Below, piece by piece: positions 28,761 through 36,356 of a DNA stretch of 64,000 nucleotides; the first letter of the stretch is position 1, and each line of letters opens with the position of its first letter. Position numbers and translations under genes: made by a program. The notes beneath the pieces were generated by a model, which ran no database searches, was not told the origin of the DNA, and saw nothing but the letters and a program-made list of their open reading frames with translations. Source of the stretch: Thiotrichales bacterium (GTDB lineage: Bacteria; Pseudomonadota; Gammaproteobacteria; Beggiatoales; Beggiatoaceae); contig JADGDE010000002.1 of NCBI GenBank assembly GCA_016745035.1, positions 433-64,432 of the forward strand, read 5' to 3'.

Positions 28761-30174
28761 ATTGAGTCATCGCCCATAAGGCGAGTAAATACAAGCCTAG
28801 CAAAGATTGCAAACCCGACAGCGAGCGCATCCAGCCGCTGCGCACTTGCAAGCGATAAGCCCGGCGCTGTAAATACCCCAACCATGTGCCGATATTAAAG
28901 TCGCGCCAACCTAAATGGAATGCAGAAATCAAACTCAAATGAAACGCTACCCGTATTAAACGCACTTCTTCCCAAAACCGTTGTTGCCAAGTTTGGGTCG
29001 GGCGCAGGTGAATCAGTTGATAACACATGGGGATTTTATCATCGGCTTGTTTGTAGTGGTTACGGGGCAAACGCGCGCTCCAATTAACGCCAATATTGGC
29101 ATTAAAAAATGACCACCGCAGTCCTAGCCAATAAATAAAAGCAAATAACACACAGCTAAGCAAAAGGATTTTTAACGGCCGCTGCGCTGCCATGCCATAA
29201 GCACTGGGCCAATCAAAAAACAGTTTGTTAAGACTACTTTCTAAACGTAGCCAGCCGCCTTTTTCCCAGTTGGCGCGCTGTTCGGCATTTTTAATCATAT
29301 AGGTCAACATTCTTTCCATGTCGCGCATACCAATATTGCGATAAGCGGCGCGTAACTCGACCAGCGTTGGTGCGCCCAAAATCGGATGGTAATAGCGCAT
29401 CGAGCCAAAGCCCTCGCTCAAGCGTAAATTGACAATATCAGGCAGCGCGCCATATTTAGGGAAATACCGCGCTCGGTACATTTTGGCATAATGCAATAAG
29501 GTGTCTTTTAATACCGTGTTAGTTAAATCCGCTTCGCGTAAATCCGCGCCTTGCAAGTTTGCCAAAGTCAAATCGGCATATTCCAAACTGGCTTTGCGTA
29601 AATCAGCTTGGTTTAAGTCCGCACGTTTTAAGATTGCGCCGTCAAGATTGGCATTGTTTAATTGCGCCTGATACAACTCTGCTTGTGCAAGATTGGCATG
29701 GCTGAGATTAGCAAAGCGTAAGTTCACGGCATGTAATTTGGCTTTGCTTAAGTTAGCTTTACGCAAGGACGCGCCGCGCAATTGCACATCGTATAAAAAG
29801 CTTTGTGATAAATCGGCGCGGTTTAAGTTAGCAAGGCTTAAGTCGGCTCTGTCCATCCATGCTTTATGTAGATTGGCATCACTTAAATCCGCTTCGCTCA
29901 AATCAACTGAACGCAAATCCGCCCAAGATAAATCCACTTTTGCGAGATAAATTTTACTTAAACGCGCCCCGCATAAATTCGCGCGCATGGGATTTTTATA
30001 ATCGGGTTTGCGATCTTCTTCTACTGTGGTCAACCATTGTAAATGGTTAGCTAATAATTCGATCCACTGCTCGTTAGTCAGAGTCTTACCTTTATAAGGC
30101 CCTTGGCAAGCCCATGAGGTTGGGGACAACAATAGTAAAATACTCAATAGCAGGCTTAAGAGGGGTATGCGCAT
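28741..30174 (-). CDS. Pentapeptide-repeat membrane protein
   Basis: 477 residues. A signal peptide (MRIPLLSLLLSILLLLSPTSWA-C) leads to about 30 pentapeptide units (residues 60-225, for example LSWADLRSVDLSEADLSDANL). A non-repeat region with a hydrophobic helix (LKILLLSCVLFAFIYWLGLRWSFF, near 330) follows, then a C-terminal domain ending with another hydrophobic helix (GLQSLLGLYLLALWAMTQFG). The beta-helix would lie in the periplasm or face the membrane. Pentapeptide plus C-terminal ion-channel-like helices recur in proteobacteria without known function. It is distinct from the 26708 protein but of the same repeat class. Confidence 0.83.
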   Translation of the reverse strand: MRIPLLSLLLSILLLLSPTSWACQGPYKGKTLTNEQWIELLANHLQWLTTVEEDRKPDYKNPMRANLCGARLSKIYLAKVDLSWADLRSVDLSEADLSDANLHKAWMDRADLSLANLNRADLSQSFLYDVQLRGASLRKANLSKAKLHAVNLRFANLSHANLAQAELYQAQLNNANLDGAILKRADLNQADLRKASLEYADLTLANLQGADLREADLTNTVLKDTLLHYAKMYRARYFPKYGALPDIVNLRLSEGFGSMRYYHPILGAPTLVELRAAYRNIGMRDMERMLTYMIKNAEQRANWEKGGWLRLESSLNKLFFDWPSAYGMAAQRPLKILLLSCVLFAFIYWLGLRWSFFNANIGVNWSARLPRNHYKQADDKIPMCYQLIHLRPTQTWQQRFWEEVRLIRVAFHLSLISAFHLGWRDFNIGTWLGYLQRRAYRLQVRSGWMRSLSGLQSLLGLYLLALWAMTQFGRPFA

Positions 30175-30215
30175 GGTCTGTTCTCAAAAGAGTTTTTATT
30201 GGCTGAAAATAGTAA

Positions 30216-30347
30216 CTGATATTACGCACTAAGCTGGTTTTTATCACAATCGTGTGATTTTCCACCTGCCTAGTGAAGCTTAGCCGTGCAGCAATGGCGG
30301 TTTTTTCTGCTTTTAAGGCAGAAAAAGAAGCCTTTGCGTAACATCAG
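30216..30347. mobile_element. MITE-like element, copy 4
   Basis: 132 bp, opposite in orientation to copy 3. Flanked by 7-bp direct repeats ATAGTAA (30209-30215, 30348-30354). Ends CTGATATTACGCA ... TGCGTAACATCAG. Internal hairpin TTTTTCTGC-ttttaag-GCAGAAAAA. Confidence 0.88.
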
Positions 30348-30354
30348 ATAGTAA

Positions 30355-30423
30355 CTGATGTGGTGCACTAAGCCAATTGTTACCCACAATAGGGGACTTT
30401 TTACCTGCCTAGCGGTATTTCAG
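30355..30423. mobile_element. Truncated MITE-like element next to copy 4
   Basis: It starts CTGATGTGGTGCACTAAGCC, matching the left end of copy 4, and is similar through CTGCCTAG. It then loses the hairpin and right half, ending near TTTCAG. It starts at the base after copy 4's flanking repeat, so one element inserted at the very edge of the other. Confidence 0.7.
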
Positions 30424-30445
30424 ATATTCATCAAACATTTTTTTA

Positions 30446-30474
30446 TTGACACATAAACATATTTAAGGCATCAT
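30446..30474 (+). promoter_or_regulatory. Sigma-70-type promoter for the EamA leader
   Basis: A perfect -35 TTGACA (30446-30451), a 17-bp spacer and a -10 CATCAT (30469-30474, 4 of 6 consensus). Predicted start is about 30479-30484, immediately before the leader reading frame. Confidence 0.55.
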
Positions 30475-30483
30475 CCCCGCCCC

Positions 30484-30576
30484 ATGTTATCTTCAATTGT
30501 CAGCACTTTACCCAAACCTGTGATGCGCCTGTATTTCTGGCGAGGGCTGTTGCTGCACATCTGTTGGATAACATAA
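30484..30576 (+). CDS. Candidate leader peptide with Tyr-Phe-Trp codons
   Basis: A 30-codon frame (starts MLSSIVSTLPKPVMRL, ends HICWIT) lies between the promoter and the terminator hairpin ahead of the EamA gene. Codons TAT TTC TGG (Tyr-Phe-Trp, 30532-30540) are consecutive, and a second Trp is at 30565. No Shine-Dalgarno is present and the ATG lies within a few bases of the predicted transcript start, so translation would be leaderless. The 5' ATGTTATC also pairs exactly with GATAACAT at 30567-30574, which would equally fit the closing stem of a structured RNA. Peptide or aptamer is undecided. Confidence 0.4.
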   Translation: MLSSIVSTLPKPVMRLYFWRGLLLHICWIT

Positions 30577-30635
30577 GCTAAGTCTCCAAAGACGCTTAAA
30601 AAGGCCGCAGATGTGCAAACATCTGCGGCCTTTTT
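30554..30635 (+). terminator. Attenuator: intrinsic terminator with competing antiterminator
   Basis: GGCCGCAGATG (30603-30613) and CATCTGCGGCC (30620-30630) form an 11-bp stem followed by TTTTTT. Flanking A and T runs let it act in both directions. TGCACATCTG at 30554-30563, inside the leader frame, is the exact complement of CAGATGTGCA at 30608-30617, which is the rising arm of the terminator. The two pairings are mutually exclusive, the classic attenuator layout. Confidence 0.75.
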
Positions 30636-30693
30636 TGTTGGGCGAGAGAAAATTGTCAAGTTGTTACACAGCTAATTGTTATTGGTGAAGAGC

Positions 30694-31575
30694 ATGTCCA
30701 TCATTTTGGCTTATATTGCCGTTATTGTTATTTGGTCAACCACGCCCTTGGGCATTAAATGGAGCGCGGAGGACAGCAGTGCATTATTTGCACTGAGCAG
30801 TCGTATGTGGATTGGTGCGGTGTGTGCCTATGTGCTGTTGCGTGTGCTTAAACACCCGCTGCCGTGGCATAAAGAAGCCGTGGCGGTATATTTTAGCAGT
30901 GCCATCGGGGTCTATGCGGCGATGCTTTGCGTTTATTGGGGCGCACAATTCATCCCTTCGGGATTGGTGTCGGTGTTATTTGGTCTCTCACCGTTTACCA
31001 CCGTGGTCTTTGCCCAATTATTTTTCACTAAACAAGACTTAAGTTTGTGGAAAATTATCGGTATGTCGATCAGTTTCATCGGTTTGAGTCTGGTTTTTAT
31101 CGGTGATGTCGGCTGGGGTGAACAATATATTCAAGGCGTATTAGCAGTCTTATTGTCGGTGTCTTTGCATACCATCAGTGCTTTGAAAGTGAAACAATTG
31201 AGTTCGGATTTGTCGGCTTTAAGCATTACCACGGGCGGTTTATTGGTATCTTTACCTTTATTTTTACTGAGCTATTGGTTCACAGGCGAGGGGCTACCCG
31301 AACCCAGTGCCCGGGCATGGGTGAGTATTGTCTATTTAGGTATTTTTGGCTCGGTCTTGGGTTTTATCAGCTATTACCATTTGCTCTCTAAAGTCAGCGC
31401 TACACAAGTGGCTTTGCTGACCTTGATTACGCCTGTGGTGGCTTTAGTTTTAGGCTTATGGCTGAATCATGAGCATTTCAGTGCCTTATTATATGCAGGG
31501 ATTGGGCTAATTTTAGTGGGCTTATTGTTGTATCACTTTGAATCTAAACTCAGCCCTTCTTTGGCTAATACCTAA
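30694..31575 (+). CDS. EamA/DMT-family transporter
   Basis: About 293 residues with ten hydrophobic helices in two EamA repeats (MSIILAYIAVIVIWSTTPLGIKW ... and AVLLSVSLHTISALKVKQL ...). I prefer ATG 30694; a TTG at 30676 gives an N-terminal extension close to the terminator. Family members export or import metabolites such as amino acids; the E. coli relative YddG exports aromatic amino acids. The upstream attenuator with Tyr-Phe-Trp codons makes an aromatic compound a good guess for the substrate, but the sequence alone does not show this. It overlaps the convergent GspK-like gene by 4 bp. Confidence 0.88.
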   Translation: MSIILAYIAVIVIWSTTPLGIKWSAEDSSALFALSSRMWIGAVCAYVLLRVLKHPLPWHKEAVAVYFSSAIGVYAAMLCVYWGAQFIPSGLVSVLFGLSPFTTVVFAQLFFTKQDLSLWKIIGMSISFIGLSLVFIGDVGWGEQYIQGVLAVLLSVSLHTISALKVKQLSSDLSALSITTGGLLVSLPLFLLSYWFTGEGLPEPSARAWVSIVYLGIFGSVLGFISYYHLLSKVSATQVALLTLITPVVALVLGLWLNHEHFSALLYAGIGLILVGLLLYHFESKLSPSLANT

Positions 31576-32705
31576 GGCAAAAGCGGCGTTTCCAAGCGCT
31601 CTGGCGCTTGGGTTTTTTCTGCTTGCGGTAAATCTAAACGATAATGCAATTCAAAAGGGGCTTGATCTTCAAGTCCCGGGGTAAAACTAATATGCCATTG
31701 TTGTATTTTACGGCTTTGTGCTGACCAAAGACTAAAACGTAGATGATGAGAGGGGCGAAAAAACACATATTCATGATCAAGCCCTAAATCATTGCCCAGC
31801 AATAAATATAATTCCCGGGTACTGAGAAGGAATTCCCGTGTGCGCGCTTTAATAATCCGCTCAGCACCTTCGTGGTCGATACCGATAATACTTTGTAACA
31901 CTTCACGGGGCGCTGTATTAAAATTAGGATAACCTCGCGCAGCGGTGATTGTGGTCAACTGTTGCCAACGTAAATGCTGATCTGGGGTTATTTTGGGTTT
32001 TTGTTCTGGATCATCAGGGATGCGCCAATCCATGATCGCTTGCACTTCGGCCGTGGTGCGTAATAAGCGGTTGGTTGGCGGTAATAAATCCTGTTCTTGG
32101 TATTGATACGCTTCTGCGCCATTGAGGCGGCTAAATTCATCTAAATCGACATAATCTTGAAATTTATCTAACAACGGTTGCGTATCGGCGCTATCGATTC
32201 CCAAGTTCATAATCAAACGCCGAGTTTGTTGCCAATTGACCCCGCGTAATGGCAATAGTCCACTGGCATCTTGAACACTGAACAACGTTGCACCTAAGCC
32301 TTGGTAAGCTCTATTATCAACATAAACATATACCCCAGAATCTTTATTATTGTTTTGGCTTAAGCCATCATTACTCATAAAATTCGGATCGAGCAATTGT
32401 GCCATTAAATCCTCTTCGCTTAACGCACTGACATCCATATCAGCGCCCAAGGTGCTATTGGCTGGCAAGGGTAAATAACTTTGATAAAAACTTTGGGTAG
32501 AAAACCAATACAATAAGGTTGAGCGGGTGCTGAGCATATCGATTTCTGCTTGCGTATCAGCCTTAAACGTTTCTATGTCTTGAACACTGCGATCTAACCA
32601 CAAGGCAAAATAACTCAGTGCTAAAGTGATCGCAGTTAAAATCCATAACGTGGTTACCAGCAAAAAACCGCGACTCAATGGTTGTGAAGCATGTTTTTTA
32701 ATCAT
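31572..32705 (-). CDS. gspK: GspK-like type II secretion minor pseudopilin
   Basis: About 377 residues from ATG 32705 (a TTG at 32738 gives 388). The N-terminus has the prepilin form: a short basic leader, then RGFLLVTTLWILTAITLALSYFAL, a hydrophobic helix with the processing site after Gly. The body has the GspK alpha domain, with ALLPLRG-like SGLLPLRGVNW, LLDKFQDYVD and helix-hairpin-helix segments (FNTAPREVLQSIIGI). GspK caps the pseudopilus tip with GspI and GspJ. No other gsp gene is adjacent, so it is detached from its operon. Confidence 0.82.
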   Translation of the reverse strand: MIKKHASQPLSRGFLLVTTLWILTAITLALSYFALWLDRSVQDIETFKADTQAEIDMLSTRSTLLYWFSTQSFYQSYLPLPANSTLGADMDVSALSEEDLMAQLLDPNFMSNDGLSQNNNKDSGVYVYVDNRAYQGLGATLFSVQDASGLLPLRGVNWQQTRRLIMNLGIDSADTQPLLDKFQDYVDLDEFSRLNGAEAYQYQEQDLLPPTNRLLRTTAEVQAIMDWRIPDDPEQKPKITPDQHLRWQQLTTITAARGYPNFNTAPREVLQSIIGIDHEGAERIIKARTREFLLSTRELYLLLGNDLGLDHEYVFFRPSHHLRFSLWSAQSRKIQQWHISFTPGLEDQAPFELHYRLDLPQAEKTQAPERLETPLLP

Positions 32706-32738
32706 TAAACACCTGCCAGTCGCTCGTGTAACATTCAA

Positions 32739-32980
32739 TTTATTTTAATCCTCTCGTATTGCCATGCGCTGCTCGTTCTATTTTAGCTTACTTAGGGGCT
32801 TTTGCATTTCAAAGGCTAAATATCACAAGGAATGAGACAAAAAAGGTCAGTGCATAACATCCGTTATCAGGTTATTTCTCAATCTATTATGTCGCTTGGG
32901 CTTGCCCTTCAACGACAATTCGATAAAATACCTTGCATTCACAAAGATATTGACAAAATTTTGCTGTTTGAGGTCTCAGT
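32739..32980. other. Divergent intergenic region
   Basis: 242 bp between the GspK-like and VWA genes. It holds a short decayed fragment resembling the right end of the MITE-like family (about 32847-32863). The TTG start of the VWA gene has GAGG 8 nt upstream. No clear promoter. Confidence 0.4.
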
Positions 32981-34891
32981 TTGACGGATTTTCATTTTTT
33001 AAGGCCCTTATGGTTGTTTGCCTTACTGGCTTTACCCTTGTTTTGGTATTACTGGCAACAAGGACAAACAAGGGCGGGTACTTGGGCGCAAGTGTGTGAA
33101 CCCGCATTACTTAAAGCCTTATTACAACAACAAGATTTAAGCCCTCGCCGCGCTGGCGGTGTGTGGTTATTGATGCTGTTATTTATTCTGACTTGTTTGA
33201 CCTTGGCAGGACCGAGTTGGGAGCAGCAAAATCGTCCGGTGTATAAAACCCAGCAAGCACGGGTGTTTATTTTAGATTTATCGCGCTCGATGGATGCCAG
33301 CGACTTAAAACCCAGTCGTTTACAACAAGCGCGCTATAAGCTCATTGATATGTTACAGCAGGATTTTACCGGGCAAACGGGGCTGATTGTTTTTGCTGGC
33401 GATGCCCATGTGGTCACGCCTTTAACCCCAGATGCCAATACTATCGTGGCTTTAATCAATAGTTTTGACAGCTCTGTACCGCCAACGCAAGGTAGCCGGG
33501 TAGATTTAGCTTTAAGCCGCGCCTTGAAACTATTGGAAGATGGGCAAGGTGGACAAGGGGATGTGATTTTAATCACCGATGGTTTTAGCGATAAAGCAGC
33601 CAGTCTTGAGGCAGCCACTAAGCTTAAAACAGCAGGATTTCGGCTCTGGGTTTGGGGCGTTGGCACGGCTGTGGGTGCGCCAGTGCCTTTAGCTGATGGC
33701 AGTTTTTTAAAAGATAGCAATCAAGCCATTGTCTTACCGAAGCTCGAACGGGCGGGTTTACAAACGTTGGCTACAACAGGTGGTGGGCGTTATTTGGACT
33801 TATCAGCGGATAACCGAGATATTCAAACATTAACACAATGGCTCTTTCAGCAAGCTGAGGCTAACGCGCAAATAGAAACGGATAATAACCCCGAAACCCG
33901 TGCGTGGCTAGATCAGGGCTATTGGTTGTTAATCCCTTTAGTATTATTAGCCAGTTTAGGTTTTCGCAAAGGCTGGGTTTTTGCCTTGGCGCTACTGTAT
34001 TTGCCTGTGCCTCCGGTTGAAGCGGCGTGGCAAGACCTATGGCAAACTTCAGATCAACAAGGCGCTGAAGCGCTGGCAACGGATAAGCCTGAGGAGGCGG
34101 CTGAATTATTTGCTGATCCCCAGTGGCGCGCCACAGCACAATATCGTGCGGGTGATTATGCCGCTGCCGCCAAAACGTTTGAAGGCATTGATACGGCAGA
34201 GGGGCATTATAATCGCGGCAATGCCTTAGCCAAGCAAGGCGAACTGGAGCAAGCCTTGTCGGCTTATGAGCAAAGTTTGCAATATGAGCAGCCACCCAAG
34301 CAAGTACAAGAAAACTTAGAGAAAGTAAAACAAATTTTAGCGCAACAAAAACAACAGCAGCAAAATCAGCAAGGGGATAAGGGCGAGCAAGGAGAACAAG
34401 GCGAAAAAGGGGAGCAGGATAAACAAGATTCATCCCAACAGGAACAGCAAAGCGATCAGTCTCAGCAACAAGAAGGCGACAACTCTCAAGGGCAGGGAAA
34501 TGAGTCACAATCGACAGATGATAATAGTGGTGAACAACAAGCTCAATCAGAGTCGCAACAAGAGTCGGACGAAACCCGTGATTCACAATCAACAGAGACT
34601 TCTCAAACTTCACAGGCAGATGATAAAGAAGCGATAAAAGAAGCGTTAGCGAAGCAAGCGCAGGAAGACACCAATGAAGCCCAAGAACAAGGCGAGGAAC
34701 AACAAGCACAAGCGGCTAATGCTGAACTCAGCCCAGAGGCGATTAATGACCGTGAGCAAGCACAAGCTTTAGAGCAGGTATTGGAAGCCTTGCCTGAGGA
34801 TCCGGGCACTATTTGGCGGCGCAAATTTTATTATCAAAATCAAAAACAAGCACCCAGCCGTTCGCGCTCTGCTGATACAAAGGCTTGGTAA
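32981..34891 (+). CDS. VWA domain and TPR membrane protein (BatB/BatC-like)
   Basis: 636 residues, TTG start. Two N-terminal membrane helices (about 9-25 and 60-77) frame a cytoplasmic loop. A von Willebrand A domain (92-290) carries the MIDAS motif D99-L-S101-R-S103 and a TDGFSD site. Further helices follow (about 310-345), then TPR-like repeats (about 380-440) and a Gln/Glu/Ser-rich low-complexity tail (about 455-600). This joins in one chain what is split between BatB (VWA) and BatC (TPR) in Bacteroides aerotolerance operons. The usual MoxR ATPase and DUF58 partners are not adjacent. A possible role is envelope or metal-dependent chaperone assembly. Confidence 0.85.
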   Translation: MTDFHFLRPLWLFALLALPLFWYYWQQGQTRAGTWAQVCEPALLKALLQQQDLSPRRAGGVWLLMLLFILTCLTLAGPSWEQQNRPVYKTQQARVFILDLSRSMDASDLKPSRLQQARYKLIDMLQQDFTGQTGLIVFAGDAHVVTPLTPDANTIVALINSFDSSVPPTQGSRVDLALSRALKLLEDGQGGQGDVILITDGFSDKAASLEAATKLKTAGFRLWVWGVGTAVGAPVPLADGSFLKDSNQAIVLPKLERAGLQTLATTGGGRYLDLSADNRDIQTLTQWLFQQAEANAQIETDNNPETRAWLDQGYWLLIPLVLLASLGFRKGWVFALALLYLPVPPVEAAWQDLWQTSDQQGAEALATDKPEEAAELFADPQWRATAQYRAGDYAAAAKTFEGIDTAEGHYNRGNALAKQGELEQALSAYEQSLQYEQPPKQVQENLEKVKQILAQQKQQQQNQQGDKGEQGEQGEKGEQDKQDSSQQEQQSDQSQQQEGDNSQGQGNESQSTDDNSGEQQAQSESQQESDETRDSQSTETSQTSQADDKEAIKEALAKQAQEDTNEAQEQGEEQQAQAANAELSPEAINDREQAQALEQVLEALPEDPGTIWRRKFYYQNQKQAPSRSRSADTKAW

Positions 34892-34989
34892 GCCAGCTCA
34901 ATGCACTTTCTGGCGCTGAAATCTAGCTGGTTTTCCGCTTTGTTAAGCCTATATCGAACTCAATCTATCCTTGTGATACAATCGCCGCC

Positions 34990-36330
34990 ATGTTAGAAAT
35001 ACCACAAGCTATTTTTGCCCTCTTGCTGACTTTGGGCATTTTGGTCACCATTCATGAATGGGGGCATTATTGGGTTGCCAAGCGCGCAGGCGTGAAGGTG
35101 CTGAAGTTCTCTATTGGTTTTGGTCGCCCTATTTATCAATGGCAACGCGGTGAGACCACCTTTGTCATTGCGTGGATCCCTTTAGGTGGCTACGTCAAAA
35201 TGCTCGGTGAGGGCGATGATGAGGAAATCAGCGCCGCTGATGCCCCGCGTGCTTTCAGCGCCCAACCGCTCAAAGTCCGTGCGGCGATTGTTGCCGCAGG
35301 TCCTGTGGTTAATTTAATCTTTGCCGTGTTTGCTTATGCCTTGATGTATATGAATGGTGTCAGTGGCATTAAACCTCTAATTGGCGAGGTGACTCCTAGT
35401 ACCCCAGCGGCAGTGGCAGGTTTTAATCACGGTGATGAGATTGTTGCGATTAATAATGAGCGCACCGCGCATTGGTCATCTGCGATTCAAGCCCTGTTGA
35501 CCAATGTGGTCGATGGCAATGATTTAGCTTATCAAGTTAAAAACCCCGATGGGGTTCAACGCAGTTTGTCCATGCCCGCCTCAGTTTTAGAAGCGGATGA
35601 TTTTTCTAAAAAAGATTTATTAGAAAAACTGGGTTTGAGTATACTCAAACCCAGCGCCAAAATTGGCGAAGTCATGGAAGGTAAACCGGCGGCACTTGCG
35701 GGTATTCAAGCCGGAGATTTGGTCTTAAAAATAGATGATACGCCGGTTAAATCATGGCATCATTTGGCAAAATTAATTTCTAAGACCGAAAAGGCTCAAC
35801 TTAAACTCGATATTCAGCGTGGCAGTGAGATTATCAGCGTTGATGTCAGCCCCCAAGGAAAACTCGGCGAAAAGCGCATCGGTATTGCTGCTGCTTGGAA
35901 AGTCGAGGATTTTTATAGCATCGAACATTATGGCTTCTTTGCTGCCATCGAAAAAGGCGCAGCACAAGCTTGGGCAATGACGCGCCTGACTTTTCAAATG
36001 TTTGGCAAAATGCTCACAGCGGAGGTCTCGACCAAAAATATTGGCGGTCCTGTGACCATTGCCGATTTTGCGGGTAAAAGTTTAGGACTGGGTTTGAGTC
36101 AATTTTTAGGGTTTTTAGCCTTATTGAGTTTAAGTCTGGGTATTTTGAATTTATTACCCATTCCGCTACTTGATGGCGGTCATTTGCTGGTTTATTTGTT
36201 AGAATGGCTCAAAGGTAGTGCCTTATCAGAGCGAAGTATCATCGCAATGCAGCAAGTCGGTTTAACTTTGATCCTGTTATTGATGGGTTTGGCATTGTTT
36301 AATGATTTTAGTCGCTTGTTTGGTGATTAG
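34990..36330 (+). CDS. rseP: RseP site-2 zinc metalloprotease
   Basis: 446 residues, typical for RseP. The zinc motif HEWGH is at residues 22-26, two PDZ domains lie in the centre (starting VTPSTPAAVAGF and MEGKPAALAGI), and the C-terminal LDGG (about 394) supplies the third ligand. It cuts inner-membrane substrates such as the anti-sigma factor RseA and remnant signal peptides. It is the first gene of the envelope cluster rseP-bamA-skp-lpxD-fabZ-lpxA. The usual upstream neighbours frr, uppS, cdsA and dxr are absent. Confidence 0.96.
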   Translation: MLEIPQAIFALLLTLGILVTIHEWGHYWVAKRAGVKVLKFSIGFGRPIYQWQRGETTFVIAWIPLGGYVKMLGEGDDEEISAADAPRAFSAQPLKVRAAIVAAGPVVNLIFAVFAYALMYMNGVSGIKPLIGEVTPSTPAAVAGFNHGDEIVAINNERTAHWSSAIQALLTNVVDGNDLAYQVKNPDGVQRSLSMPASVLEADDFSKKDLLEKLGLSILKPSAKIGEVMEGKPAALAGIQAGDLVLKIDDTPVKSWHHLAKLISKTEKAQLKLDIQRGSEIISVDVSPQGKLGEKRIGIAAAWKVEDFYSIEHYGFFAAIEKGAAQAWAMTRLTFQMFGKMLTAEVSTKNIGGPVTIADFAGKSLGLGLSQFLGFLALLSLSLGILNLLPIPLLDGGHLLVYLLEWLKGSALSERSIIAMQQVGLTLILLLMGLALFNDFSRLFGD

Positions 36331-36356
36331 TGAACGGATAAGAAAAAGGATAAGCT

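Larger units (their letters stand above)
30175..30445. other. Intergenic region with one whole and one partial MITE-like copy
   Basis: It holds the complete copy 30216-30347 and directly after its 7-bp flanking repeat a second, truncated copy (30355 to about 30423). The remaining bases are AT-rich, with no gene. Confidence 0.6.

Noticed and set aside
30471..30659. 62-aa minus-strand frame across the EamA leader
   Set aside because: It crosses a strong terminator hairpin and has no supporting features; the region is better explained as a plus-strand leader.
33334..34709. Long minus-strand frames opposite the VWA-TPR gene
   Set aside because: Antisense frames produced by the skewed Gln/Glu-rich coding sequence; the plus-strand frame has clear domains.
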